Shown here: one piece after another, positions 8,459 to 16,926 of the stretch | How the letters are laid out: every line of letters starts with the position of its first letter | Position numbering within the stretch: position 1 is the first letter of the stretch | Notes under the pieces: model-generated | The model's input: the letters and a program-made list of their open reading frames with translations, nothing else | What the model was told of the DNA's origin: nothing | Databases searched by the model: none | Made by a program: the position numbers and the translations under genes | Assembly: GCF_018598185.1 (NCBI RefSeq) | Contig: NZ_JAHESC010000053.1 | Coordinates: forward strand, 1 to 50,344 | Reading direction: 5' to 3' | From: Dawidia soli | GTDB taxonomy: Bacteria; Bacteroidota; Bacteroidia; Cytophagales; Cyclobacteriaceae | Length of the DNA stretch: 50,344 nucleotides

Positions 8459-8863
8459 ATGTATCGTTCCGAAACAACCGTGCGGGTACGCTACGGCGAG
8501 ACCGACCAGATGGGCTATGTGTATTATGGCTATTACGCCATGTACTACGAAGTAGCGCGGGTGGAAGCCATGCGTCAGCTGGGCATGAGCTACAAGGCGC
8601 TGGAAGAGATGGGCGTCATGCTGCCGGTATTGGAAAACCATGCCAAATACCTGGCACCGGGCCGTTACGACGAGCTGTTGCGCATCGTCACCACCATCCG
8701 CGAGAAGCCCGGCATCCGCATCCGGTTCGAATACGAGATCTTTAACGAGGCCGATAAACTGATCAACCAGGGCGAAACCCTCCTGGTTTTCGTCAACAGG
8801 GCCACGAGTCGCCCATGCCGCCCGCCGCAGGCCATGGAAGATCTGCTTGCCCCGTATTTTTAG
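8459..8863 (+). CDS. Hotdog-fold acyl-CoA thioesterase (YbgC/FadM-like)
   Basis: The product is 134 residues, a single 4HBT domain. The motif RYGETDQMGYVYYGYYAMYYE contains the catalytic Asp of the YbgC/4-hydroxybenzoyl-CoA thioesterase type and the conserved Tyr-Gly-Tyr that replaces HxN. Such enzymes hydrolyse short- or medium-chain acyl-CoA thioesters in the cytoplasm. The substrate is not predictable from sequence. It follows mltG with only 2 bp between stop and start, an arrangement consistent with translational coupling. Confidence 0.9.
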   Translation: MYRSETTVRVRYGETDQMGYVYYGYYAMYYEVARVEAMRQLGMSYKALEEMGVMLPVLENHAKYLAPGRYDELLRIVTTIREKPGIRIRFEYEIFNEADKLINQGETLLVFVNRATSRPCRPPQAMEDLLAPYF

Positions 8864-8866
8864 ACT

Positions 8867-8896
8867 TTTGTAATTAGCCGGCAGTCGTTAGCTTTA
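8867..8896 (+). promoter_or_regulatory. Candidate promoter for the YihY/BrkB gene
   Basis: A -33-like TTTG (8867-8870) and a near-consensus -7 box TAgcTTTa (8889-8896) are separated by 18 bp, close to the ~19 bp expected in Bacteroidota. The start codon is at 8939, which leaves a leader of about 35-40 nt. Confidence 0.45.
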
Positions 8897-8938
8897 GCAA
8901 CCGTAGCACATCGTATACGGCCAAACGTACAGCGCACG

Positions 8939-9940
8939 ATGAAGTATAAACACAAACGACTTATCCTCCAGTGGAATCCGGGCCGGCGTTTCATTACCCG
9001 GCTGCGGAAAGTACGTCTAAAGAAATACGAGAACGTTTCGTTGTATAAGATCATCAAGCTGTTCTTTCACAACCTGGCCGAAGATGAGATCATGGACCGT
9101 TCCAACGCCGTGGCCTATAACTTCATCCTGGCCATCTTCCCGGCCATCATCTTCCTCTTCACCCTGATCCCGTACCTCACACCGCTCTTTCCGGAAATCA
9201 CCACACACAGCATCCTGGAATTTATAGGCGAGATGTTGCCCACCAGCATGTACGACGTGATCTCCCCCACCGTACTGGACATCGTCAGCAACCAACGCGG
9301 CGGCCTGCTGTCGTTGGGTTTTGTATTTTCGATATATCTCTCGACCAACGGCACCATGGCCCTCATCCGCGCCTTCAACGCCTGCTACCGCACCATCGAG
9401 CGCCGCAGCGGCCTCAAAACCCGCCTCATCGCCACCGGCCTCACCTTCAACCTGGCATTCGTTGTATTCCTCGCCATCATCCTCCTCGTCGTAGGGCAGC
9501 TGGTGCTGGAATACTTCGAGCAATTTTCCTGGCTCCACCTCACCAGCTTTACGGTATTCCTGCTGTTTGCCTTGCGTTTTGTGGTCATCTTCATCGTCTT
9601 CTTCATCGCCATCTCGGCCCTCTATTATTTCGGCCCCGCGATCCACTACAACTGGCGCTTCTTCTCCATCGGCTCCTTCATCGCCACCCTCCTTACGCTG
9701 CTGGTGTGTTATGGCTTTTCCTACTACATCACCAACTTCGCCACCTACAACAAAGTCTACGGCTCGATCGGCGTGCTGATTGCCATCATGGTATGGGTGC
9801 AATTGGTTACGGTCGTGCTGCTGGTGGGATATGAGATCAACGCCACCCTCCACCATGCCATCCGTCAGCAGGCGCTTTGGAATGCGCGGAAGTTCCGCGA
9901 CAAGCTGAAGCAGGAGAAGCTCGGGAAGAGCTTTCGGTAA
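8939..9940 (+). CDS. YihY/virulence factor BrkB family inner-membrane protein
   Basis: The product has 333 residues with a basic N-terminus and about six membrane helices. Family hallmarks are DRSNAVAYNFILAIFPAIIFLF near residue 60, the STNGTMALIRAFNACY segment and the terminal helix pair containing YGSIGVLIAIMVWVQL. The family was once annotated as ribonuclease BN, an assignment since corrected. Its role remains uncertain, with transport or export most often suggested. It has its own likely promoter and is convergent with secDF across a ~290-bp gap. Confidence 0.88.
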   Translation: MKYKHKRLILQWNPGRRFITRLRKVRLKKYENVSLYKIIKLFFHNLAEDEIMDRSNAVAYNFILAIFPAIIFLFTLIPYLTPLFPEITTHSILEFIGEMLPTSMYDVISPTVLDIVSNQRGGLLSLGFVFSIYLSTNGTMALIRAFNACYRTIERRSGLKTRLIATGLTFNLAFVVFLAIILLVVGQLVLEYFEQFSWLHLTSFTVFLLFALRFVVIFIVFFIAISALYYFGPAIHYNWRFFSIGSFIATLLTLLVCYGFSYYITNFATYNKVYGSIGVLIAIMVWVQLVTVVLLVGYEINATLHHAIRQQALWNARKFRDKLKQEKLGKSFR

Positions 9941-9963
9941 TACAGAGAGCACGTTGCATTACT

Positions 9964-9991
9964 GGCGAGCGTCAGCGGGAGCGCGTCCCGC
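9964..9991. other. Hairpin in the yihY-secDF convergent gap
   Basis: A 6-bp perfect stem (gcggga at 9975-9980, tcccgc at 9986-9991) with a 5-nt loop follows CTGGCG at 9964. There is no T-run, so it is not a classical terminator. Its CTGGCG start recalls the palindromic elements at 5624 and 27460, but no further similarity is evident. Apart from this and the terminator at 10184, nothing else is seen between 9941 and 10234. Confidence 0.35.
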
Positions 9992-10183
9992 CCCGGATAA
10001 GGCGCGTTCGTGCCATTTTTAGACCACCGTCCCCGTATCCTTACAGCAGAGATATAGCAACGCTTATAGAGCTGCTTTAACTGTGCCGCAACTCTGCCGT
10101 AACACTGCCATATCAGTGCGACAGCCCCGGCTTTGGTGTGCCGTTGGCCCTGCAGAACCTTGTCGTTCCTGCGGCATTAAAAC

Positions 10184-10214
10184 AAAAAGGCCGCCTCTTC
10201 CAAGGCGGCCTTTT
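10184..10214 (-). terminator. Intrinsic terminator after secDF (bidirectional shape)
   Basis: An 8-bp GC-rich stem (ggccgcct 10189-10196, aggcggcc 10203-10210) with a 6-nt loop is flanked by A5 on the left and T4 on the right. Read on the minus strand it lies ~20 bp past the secDF stop and ends in a T-run. It could also stop transcripts arriving from yihY. Confidence 0.85.
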
Positions 10215-10234
10215 CTATATCACAAAGCGCTTGC

Positions 10235-13204
10235 TTACGCCGCAACCGGCTTCGGCTCCGCTTGTTTTTCTTCAGGAGAGAAGTCAACCAGTACCGGCGT
10301 GCCGATACACAGCGACGAATACGTACCGATCAATACACCGATCAACATCGCGAACGTAAAGCCTTTGATCGTCTCACCGCCGAAGAGGAAGAGGATCACC
10401 AGCACGAACAGCGTCGACATACCGGTAATGAGCGTACGGCTCAGCGTGTCGTTCAGGGCGTTGTTTACGACAATCGAAGTGCTCTCGGAGCTTTTCTTCA
10501 GCGAAAGGAACTCGCGCACGCGGTCAAATACAACCACGGAGTCGTTGATCGAGTAACCAATCACTGTCAGGATCGCCGCGACAAAAGCCTGGTCGATTTC
10601 CATGGTGAACGGCATGATAGGCTCCAGCAATACGAAGAGCGAAAGCACAACCAATACTGTGTGGAACAAGCTCACGACCGTACCCAGGGCGAATTGCCAC
10701 TTGCGGAAACGGATCAGGATGTAGAGGAACATGAGCACCACCGCCACGAGCAGCGACCATACAGCCGACACCTTGATGTCGTTAGCGATCGTCGGCCCTA
10801 CTTTGTAGAAGCTCAGCACTTCACTCTTGTTGTCGGTCAGTTTCGCCAAGCCCTTCTCCAGCTGTTGTTCAGCTTTTACAGTGGCCTCGTCAGAGTCGTC
10901 GTCCACCAGGTAGCTGGTCGTTATTTTGTATTTCGTCGAGCCGCCGAAAGTCTTTACTTCCGGAGCTTCTTCGAACGAAGCCTCCAGCGCGTTGCGCAGA
11001 TCCGGAGCGGAGATTGATTTCTCGAAACCTACAATGTAGGTACGGCCACCTTTGAAGTCTACACCGTAGTTAAAGCCTTTGACAGCGATCATTGCGATAC
11101 CAGCCACGACAATGGCTCCCGAGATGGTATAATAGATCTTACGGTTGCCGATAAAGTCGATGTTGATACTGCGGAACAGCGTCTTGGACCAGCTGCGCGA
11201 GAAGCTGATCTTCTTGCCACGACGGGTATAGTATTCGAAAATAACCCGGGTAAAGAACACCGACGTAAAGAACGAACACACGATACCGATGATCAGGTTC
11301 AGCGCAAAGCCGTAGATCAGACCGGAACCAAACGCCAGCAGCACAAGACCTTTGATGAAGGTCGTAACGTTCGAGTCGATGATGGCCGAGAAAGCACCTT
11401 TGTAACCCGCGCGGATCGAAGCCTCCAGGCTCTTACCGGCGTTCAGATCTTCTTTTACACGTTCGTTGATCAGCACGTTCGCATCCACCGCAATGGCGAG
11501 CGACAACAGGATACCGGCGATACCCGGCAGTGTGAGGGCAGCGTTCAACGACGCCAGGACACCCAACAGAAAGATCAGGTTCAGAATTACCGCGAGGTCG
11601 GCAACCCAGCCCGACGTGTTATAGACCACCATCATGAAGAAGATGATGATCAGGAAGCCTACGATGATCGAAAGGATACCATTGCGGATCGATTCGGCAC
11701 CCAGCGTGGGGCCGACCGATGATTCTTCTACGATCTTTGTCGGCGCCGGCAGAGAACCAGCCTTCAATACGTTGGCAAGGTCTTTCGCCTCGACGTCGGT
11801 AAAGTTCCCGGAGATCTGCGAGTTGCCGTTGGGGATCTCGCCGTTTACAGACGGAGCCGAATATACCGTGTTATCAAGGGTGATGGCGATTCTGCCTTTC
11901 GGCGATTTGCTGGCAGCTTCCGCTGTCCACTTGGCCCAGGTGCGTGTACCCTTGGCGTTCATTTTCATGCTTACCGCATGACGGGCGTACTCGTCCAGGT
12001 CACCGCGTGCATCGGTGATCACTTCACCTGTCAGGCGGGATTTGCCGTCGCGGCCGATGTCGAGGAAGAAAAGCTCAAGTGACTCATCGTTGCCGATCTT
12101 GTCAGGCTTGTTGGCCCAGAACACACCCACCGTGCGGGGCAGCAGGTTGCGGATGTCATGACGACGGAAGATGTCGTTGATCTTCGCCGTGTCTTTCAGC
12201 GCGTAGCGGAACGCGCCCGGAGGTGAGCTCAGGGCGAAGAGCGGTGATACGTTTGCCAGGTTCTGCAAAGAGTCCAGGCCACGTTGCGCGGCAGCCGAAT
12301 CAGCCGCCGTAGCGGTCTTGGTGCTATCGCCGAGCAGGGAAGAAAGGTCGTCACCGGAAGCGCTGGTCTCTGTGCCCGTCTTGTCGTCAGCGCCAACAGC
12401 CGTCTTGGCAGCCTTTTGTTCTTTTACCAGCACATCGTTGATGGCGAGCAGCTGTGTATTCAGGGTGTTGGGTTCGATCACATCCCAGAACTCGAGACGC
12501 GCCACACCTTGCAACAGCTTGCGTACACGCTGCGGGTTGTCGGCACCCGGAATTTCTACCTGGATGCGGCCCGTGCCCGGCAGACGCTGAATGTTGGGCT
12601 GTGACGTACCGAACTGGTCAAGGCGGTTGCTGAGGATCGTAAACGAACGATCGATGGCGCTTTCAATTTCGCTGTTGACAACGCTGATCACTTTGTCGTC
12701 ATCGTCGTTGGTAGCGATCTTATCACGGGTAGAAGAGTTTGCAAAAATAGAAGCCAGGCGCTTGTCAGGGTTGGCCTGACGATAGGCGCGGAAGAACAGT
12801 GTGCTGTAGCTTTCGCGGCTGGTCTTTTGTTGCTTGGAGGCTACACGCAGGGCGTTCACGAACGATGAGTCCTGGTTGTTGCCGCTCAGGCCTTTGATAA
12901 TGTCGGCGGGCGATACCTCCAGGGTAACGTGCATACCGCCCTGCAGGTCGAGACCGAGGCTAAGCTCAGAGTCTTTTACCTCCTTGTAGGTGAACTCCGC
13001 ACCCAGCAGGTTGTATACCGGCGTGGTCCACACCGAGTCCAGGTACGCCTGCTTTTTGTTGATGTCGATGTTGCCGCTCGCATCCGTGGCGGCGGCTACT
13101 GCCTTGCGTTGTACGTTGTAGGACACAAACGTAAACGACAGGTAGTAGAAACACAGTAGTGTGATCACTACCGCGAGAGAAATTACTAATCCTTTGTTTT
13201 GCAT
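10235..13204 (-). CDS. secDF: Fused protein-export membrane subunit SecDF
   Basis: The product has 989 residues, SecD joined to SecF in one chain as usual in Bacteroidota. It uses the proton-motive force to help complete Sec-dependent translocation on the periplasmic side. The order is TM1 (GLVISLAVVITLLCFYYLSF), a large periplasmic P1 region (to ~500), SecD membrane helices with AVDANVLINERVKEDL near 572, then SecF, with KGFNYGVDFKGGRTY near 705 and IGYSINDSVVVFDRVREFL near 882. The ATG at 13202-13204 starts with MQNKGLVIS. Longer in-frame extensions lack a ribosome site and add an implausible leader. Low-complexity Ser/Ala/Asp inserts occur around residues 265-300. A terminator follows immediately. 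Confidence 0.96.
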   Translation of the reverse strand: MQNKGLVISLAVVITLLCFYYLSFTFVSYNVQRKAVAAATDASGNIDINKKQAYLDSVWTTPVYNLLGAEFTYKEVKDSELSLGLDLQGGMHVTLEVSPADIIKGLSGNNQDSSFVNALRVASKQQKTSRESYSTLFFRAYRQANPDKRLASIFANSSTRDKIATNDDDDKVISVVNSEIESAIDRSFTILSNRLDQFGTSQPNIQRLPGTGRIQVEIPGADNPQRVRKLLQGVARLEFWDVIEPNTLNTQLLAINDVLVKEQKAAKTAVGADDKTGTETSASGDDLSSLLGDSTKTATAADSAAAQRGLDSLQNLANVSPLFALSSPPGAFRYALKDTAKINDIFRRHDIRNLLPRTVGVFWANKPDKIGNDESLELFFLDIGRDGKSRLTGEVITDARGDLDEYARHAVSMKMNAKGTRTWAKWTAEAASKSPKGRIAITLDNTVYSAPSVNGEIPNGNSQISGNFTDVEAKDLANVLKAGSLPAPTKIVEESSVGPTLGAESIRNGILSIIVGFLIIIFFMMVVYNTSGWVADLAVILNLIFLLGVLASLNAALTLPGIAGILLSLAIAVDANVLINERVKEDLNAGKSLEASIRAGYKGAFSAIIDSNVTTFIKGLVLLAFGSGLIYGFALNLIIGIVCSFFTSVFFTRVIFEYYTRRGKKISFSRSWSKTLFRSINIDFIGNRKIYYTISGAIVVAGIAMIAVKGFNYGVDFKGGRTYIVGFEKSISAPDLRNALEASFEEAPEVKTFGGSTKYKITTSYLVDDDSDEATVKAEQQLEKGLAKLTDNKSEVLSFYKVGPTIANDIKVSAVWSLLVAVVLMFLYILIRFRKWQFALGTVVSLFHTVLVVLSLFVLLEPIMPFTMEIDQAFVAAILTVIGYSINDSVVVFDRVREFLSLKKSSESTSIVVNNALNDTLSRTLITGMSTLFVLVILFLFGGETIKGFTFAMLIGVLIGTYSSLCIGTPVLVDFSPEEKQAEPKPVAA

Positions 13205-13300
13205 ATGGTTTGGTAAAAAGTAAAATACAGGTGATAAAGAATAGCGATGAGCCTGCCGGCATAAACCGGTCAGTTCAGGCAAGTACGGTACGCAGAAGCC

Positions 13301-13651
13301 TTACGGCGCGTTCGGAGAAATGATGGTCCTGAAAAGCGTTCTAAAAAACCGGCTGGGTGTCGGTGAAACGCGGCGGTCAGGCTCGGATGTCTCTACCGTC
13401 TCCACCAGTACGGTGAAAAGGCAGAAAACCTGTTGCTGGAAAACGACGTGGGAGGATGACGGCAAGGTGCTCGATGGCAGTGTGATGTACGTACCGTCTG
13501 GCGTGGACGGATCCTGCTGCTCGGTCTTTACTTCTTTCTTCGGATGATGGGCAGCCGTCTGAAAGTAAAAAAGCTGTGAAACGATGATCACCAGCGCCGT
13601 TAAAACGCCGGCTGCCAAGGTTCCAAATCGTATGTCAGCTTTTCCTGCCAT
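13301..13651 (-). CDS. Small membrane-anchored hypothetical protein ending in ISPNAP
   Basis: The product is 116 residues of unknown function. One N-terminal membrane segment (FGTLAAGVLTALVIIVSQLFYF, about 8-29) is followed by a Lys/Glu-rich linker, a Ser/Thr/Leu patch and a hydrophobic middle (VFCLFTVLVETVE). The C-terminus is FFRTLFRTIISPNAP. I have the impression that this tail recurs in Cytophagales proteins of similar size, but cannot verify it. The ATG at 13649-13651 is supported by a well-formed promoter just upstream (-33 TTG, 19-bp spacer, TACTTTTG). It sits between udk and secDF on the same strand, ~95 bp from secDF, and may be part of the secDF transcript. Confidence 0.65.
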   Translation of the reverse strand: MAGKADIRFGTLAAGVLTALVIIVSQLFYFQTAAHHPKKEVKTEQQDPSTPDGTYITLPSSTLPSSSHVVFQQQVFCLFTVLVETVETSEPDRRVSPTPSRFFRTLFRTIISPNAP

Positions 13652-13667
13652 GTCTCTACAAGGGGTA

Positions 13668-13697
13668 CAAAAGTAGGCATTTGCCGGCAATGTGCAA
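13668..13697 (-). promoter_or_regulatory. Candidate promoter for the 116-residue membrane protein
   Basis: On the minus strand TTG (13697-13695) is followed after exactly 19 bp by TACTTTTG (13675-13668), a full match to TAnnTTTG. The ATG is 16 bp further on. This is one of the two examples in the window with both boxes and expected spacing. Confidence 0.65.
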
Positions 13698-13777
13698 GAC
13701 ATCGTTTGAAGATGGCCAAATATCGCGTTTTTAAGCCTTCCTGTGGACAGAAAGGGGCTTTTTTGAGCCGTGACGCC

Positions 13778-14407
13778 CTACGATTCCTGCTGCGAAATGT
13801 GGTGCTTCAGGGCCAGCGTGAGCACGTCCAGTGCCCGTTCAAAATGATGGTTGTTGGGAATGACCAGGTCGGCCTTGTGTTGCAGCGGCTTGATGTACGC
13901 CTCGTAGATGGGCATGACGTGGTGTTGGTAGCGGTACAGTACATCGTCCAACGGGTAGCCCCGCTCCTCGCTGTCACGCCGGATGCGGCGGCTGAGCTTC
14001 AGGTGATCCTTGGCTTCAATAAAGAGCTTCAGATCCAGCTCCTGCTCGATCTCCGGAAAATATTGCACGAACAGTCCCTCGATGATCAACAGCGGCGCCG
14101 GCGTGAACTCCAGCATCACAGGCTTCGCCCCCGCATTGTTAAACGTATATTCTTGTTTCAACAGCGTCTCGCCACGCTTGAGCTTGAGCAGATCCTGGTG
14201 AAAGACCTCCCGGTCCAGGGCCTCGGGCAGGTCGAAGTTTTCAATGCCCTCGGCATCACGTACCTGCTGGTGAATGGGCTTGTAGTAATGGTCCTGGGAA
14301 ATGAGGCAGATCTCGTGGGGCTGAAACCGGCCGGCCAGTTGCTTGATGAAATGTGTTTTACCGGAGCCGCTGCCGCCGGTAATGCCGATGGTGTAAACAG
14401 GTTTCAT
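13778..14407 (-). CDS. udk: Uridine kinase
   Basis: The product is 209 residues, the expected length. It phosphorylates uridine and cytidine with ATP or GTP in pyrimidine salvage. The P-loop is GGSGSGKT at 11-18, ISQDHYYKP supplies the substrate-binding Asp, and NFDLPEALD and RRIRRDSEERGYPLDDV are family-typical. It ends a minus-strand run with rdgB (10 bp upstream) and the FKBP genes. Pairing of udk with rdgB fits nucleotide-pool maintenance. Confidence 0.93.
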   Translation of the reverse strand: MKPVYTIGITGGSGSGKTHFIKQLAGRFQPHEICLISQDHYYKPIHQQVRDAEGIENFDLPEALDREVFHQDLLKLKRGETLLKQEYTFNNAGAKPVMLEFTPAPLLIIEGLFVQYFPEIEQELDLKLFIEAKDHLKLSRRIRRDSEERGYPLDDVLYRYQHHVMPIYEAYIKPLQHKADLVIPNNHHFERALDVLTLALKHHISQQES

Positions 14408-14417
14408 GCTCCGTGCG

Positions 14418-15020
14418 TTAGCGGCCTTGGAGATAGTCGGCCAGCTTACGTACCGCGATCGCGCGGTGGCTCATGGCATTTTTCTCCTCCAGGCTCATCT
14501 CCGCAAAGGTACGACTGTGGCCCTCGGGAACAAACACCGGGTCGTAGCCAAAGCCCCCCGTGCCGCGTCGCGCGGCGATGATGGTGCCGGGTATGATGCC
14601 TTCAAAGTATACGGGCTTTTCGTCCAGACCCACCAGCGTAATGACCGAGCGGAAACGCGCCCGGCGGTTGGTATCGCCGTATAGATTTTTGAGCAGCAGG
14701 TCGATGTTGTCTGCGTCGCTGCGGTGTGCGCCTGCGTAACGCGCCGAATACACGCCCGGAGCGCCCTTTAAGGCTTCTACCTCCAGACCTGAGTCATCTG
14801 CAAAACACGGAATGTGGTAATGATCGAAAACGTAGGACGCTTTTTGTAAAGAGTTGCCCTCCATCGTATCACGGGTTTCGGGCAACTCTTCAAAGCATTT
14901 AATGTCGTTTAAACTTAACAGGTCAACGTGACCTCCTACAATCCGCCGGTTGTCGGACAAGGCCTGGCGGATCTCCTCGAGCTTGTGCTTATTGTTGGAG
15001 GCGAAACAAAGTCTGATCAT
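14418..15020 (-). CDS. rdgB: dITP/XTP pyrophosphatase (RdgB/HAM1)
   Basis: The product is 200 residues. It hydrolyses non-canonical purine nucleotides (dITP, XTP) to monophosphates and pyrophosphate, keeping deaminated bases out of DNA. Signatures are FASNNKHKLEEI at the N-terminus, ADDSGLEVEALKGAPGVYSARYAG near 75-95, GTGGFGYDPVFVPEG near 155 and MSHRAIAVRKL near the end. The start overlaps the stop of the upstream FKBP gene by 4 bp (15017-15020), an ATGA-type coupling. Confidence 0.96.
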   Translation of the reverse strand: MIRLCFASNNKHKLEEIRQALSDNRRIVGGHVDLLSLNDIKCFEELPETRDTMEGNSLQKASYVFDHYHIPCFADDSGLEVEALKGAPGVYSARYAGAHRSDADNIDLLLKNLYGDTNRRARFRSVITLVGLDEKPVYFEGIIPGTIIAARRGTGGFGYDPVFVPEGHSRTFAEMSLEEKNAMSHRAIAVRKLADYLQGR

Positions 15021-15958
15021 TGACCGACCGAGATCACTTCTACGTCCACAATGATGTTGGCATTCGCCGGAATAACGGTAGTACCGGCGTTGTTGGTGGC
15101 ACCCTGCACGCCAAAGCCCAATCCCGACGGAATGTAGAACGTCGCCTTCGAGCCCTCCCGCAACTTCTGCAGTCCCACCATCAGGCCCTGGATATAATCC
15201 ACGGGGCGGCTATCTGTTGAGTTTTCCACAGGCTTCAGCTCCAGCATGTCGGTCACCGCGCGGGTGTCGTCCGTCAGCAGTTTGTACTGCACCTTGAACG
15301 TTACCTTGCTGAACCAGCTCGGCTGCAACCCGGCGCCTTGTGTGGTGATGCGGTAAGCGATACCGGTCGTGTCATAGATCACGTCCGTATAGTCTTTTCC
15401 CTCCAGGTACGTGCGAATGGCCGTCGTGTCTGCCTTGAACTGGTTTTGCTCCGCGGTGCTGATCTCGGCACTGATCAACTCGAAGTCTTCGAACAACAAC
15501 GGCGTGTTCGCCGCAATGTCGCCCTTGCCTTGCGTACCGTAGGCCCATACAGAAGGTGTATAGATGTCGGCAATCGTGCCCACGGGCAGTTTCATGGCCA
15601 TGGTCTGCCAGGCCTGGATCAGCGTGCCCAGCTGGGTACTGGTTACTTGTCCCTGCTCATAGGGCGCTGCTCCGGGCGGAATGGAGAACACTTTATAGTC
15701 CGCCGTGATCTTCGTCGCGGTCGAGCGCGCCGGCAGCTTGGTGCCCAGCTTTTTAATGACAAAGCGGATCTTGGCATACTCGTCTTCCTGGTAACCAAAT
15801 ATGCCCTCGCTCAACATGTAGTTGTCGATCGTCTGGATATCCTTTTGCAGCTGAATGCTCGGATCTTCAATATCCGGCGTATCCAAACAGCTGGTCACGC
15901 CCAGCAGCGTCGCGGCTACAAAGGCAATTCCGAAAAATCTATGAACACTTCTCTTCAT
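15017..15958 (-). CDS. FKBP-type peptidyl-prolyl isomerase-like lipoprotein (tandem domains)
   Basis: The product is 313 residues with a lipoprotein signal ending at Cys24 (LLGVTSC). Two FKBP-like folds follow: an N-terminal one at about 80-165 with LPVGTIADIYTPSVWAYGTQG, and a C-terminal one at about 195-312 with KLREGSKATFYIPSGLGFG and PANANIIVDVEVISV. The second is closer to a functional FKBP, and the first is divergent. The protein should be membrane-anchored and assist folding of exported proteins. It follows a second gene of the same kind by 17 bp, suggesting duplication. Catalytic activity is not assured. Confidence 0.85.
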   Translation of the reverse strand: MKRSVHRFFGIAFVAATLLGVTSCLDTPDIEDPSIQLQKDIQTIDNYMLSEGIFGYQEDEYAKIRFVIKKLGTKLPARSTATKITADYKVFSIPPGAAPYEQGQVTSTQLGTLIQAWQTMAMKLPVGTIADIYTPSVWAYGTQGKGDIAANTPLLFEDFELISAEISTAEQNQFKADTTAIRTYLEGKDYTDVIYDTTGIAYRITTQGAGLQPSWFSKVTFKVQYKLLTDDTRAVTDMLELKPVENSTDSRPVDYIQGLMVGLQKLREGSKATFYIPSGLGFGVQGATNNAGTTVIPANANIIVDVEVISVGQ

Positions 15959-15975
15959 GATGGTATGGATGTTTT

Positions 15976-16878
15976 CTACTTACAGCCGTGTGACTCCTGG
16001 TCGTAGGTATCGCCTACACCCAGCAGTGCCACGTCAAAAATCAAAATGGCATCCGGCGGAATAGCGCCCGGATAACCTTGCGGACCGTAGGCCAGTGCAG
16101 AAGGAATATAGAACGTTGCCGAATCGCCAATGCCCAGCATCGGGATGCTGATCCTCCAGCCCGGAATTACCTGGCCCAGGGAGAAGGAGATCTTTTCATT
16201 CTTATCGAAGATCCGTTCGTCTTTCAGGAACTTGCCTTCGTATTTCACTTCCACGCAGCTGGCAGCGGTCGGCTTCTTACCGCCGGCAGTATTGTGGATC
16301 ACATAGCGAATGCCGCTTGTATCGGTCTTCACGTTGGCGATCTTTTTCTCGCCGATGTATTTGTCGATCGCGCTCTCGTCTTTAGCCTTCTGCTTGCCCT
16401 TGCGCTTCTCGAACAGCTTGCTCTGGAACTCGTTAAACTTCTGCATGTCGAGGATTTCGATCACCCGCAGGTTGCACGTGATGGTAAGCGTAGAGTCGAC
16501 CTCCGGCGTGAGCGGGCGGCCCAATACGTCTTTGAAGAATTCCTTTGCGGGACGGGTGATCGTGACGCTGTCGTTGTCCGACAACTGGCGGAACATTTGC
16601 ATCATGCCGATCTCGGTCTTCAGTGTCGTCGTGTCCTGGATGCGGATCACGCCCGGGAAACCGTTTTCGTAGGTATCGATCCAAACAGAATCTTTGGAAT
16701 CTTTCATGACGTATTCAAATACCAGCAGCTGGTCCTGCTTTGGCACGATGCCGTCACCGGCTTCTACTACCTGGTACTTAAAACCGTTGGGAGTTTCTTT
16801 CGTTTCAACGTTTTTGCATGCTGCTACGCAGAGTAACAGCAGTCCCAGCAGCACGTTCGCGAGTTTGGTCATCTTCAT
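15976..16878 (-). CDS. FKBP-type peptidyl-prolyl isomerase lipoprotein (tandem domains)
   Basis: The product has 300 residues with a lipobox at Cys21 (LLLLCVAAC). An N-terminal divergent FKBP-like domain covers about 32-145. A charged helical linker follows (KLFEKRKGKQKAKDES, 154-169). A well-formed C-terminal FKBP domain covers 185-290, with VEVKYEGKFLKDERIFDKN, PGWRISIPMLGIGDSATFYIPSALAYG and AILIFDVALLGV. The layout recalls Bacteroidota gliding-associated FKBP lipoproteins such as GldI, but a specific assignment is not justified. It lies 48 bp after the DHH gene and 17 bp before the paralog, in an apparent five-gene transcript. Confidence 0.88.
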   Translation of the reverse strand: MKMTKLANVLLGLLLLCVAACKNVETKETPNGFKYQVVEAGDGIVPKQDQLLVFEYVMKDSKDSVWIDTYENGFPGVIRIQDTTTLKTEIGMMQMFRQLSDNDSVTITRPAKEFFKDVLGRPLTPEVDSTLTITCNLRVIEILDMQKFNEFQSKLFEKRKGKQKAKDESAIDKYIGEKKIANVKTDTSGIRYVIHNTAGGKKPTAASCVEVKYEGKFLKDERIFDKNEKISFSLGQVIPGWRISIPMLGIGDSATFYIPSALAYGPQGYPGAIPPDAILIFDVALLGVGDTYDQESHGCK

Positions 16879-16926
16879 GATTAGACAAGAATTTAGAGTA
16901 TAAAGTTGGAATGTGGTAACACTTTT

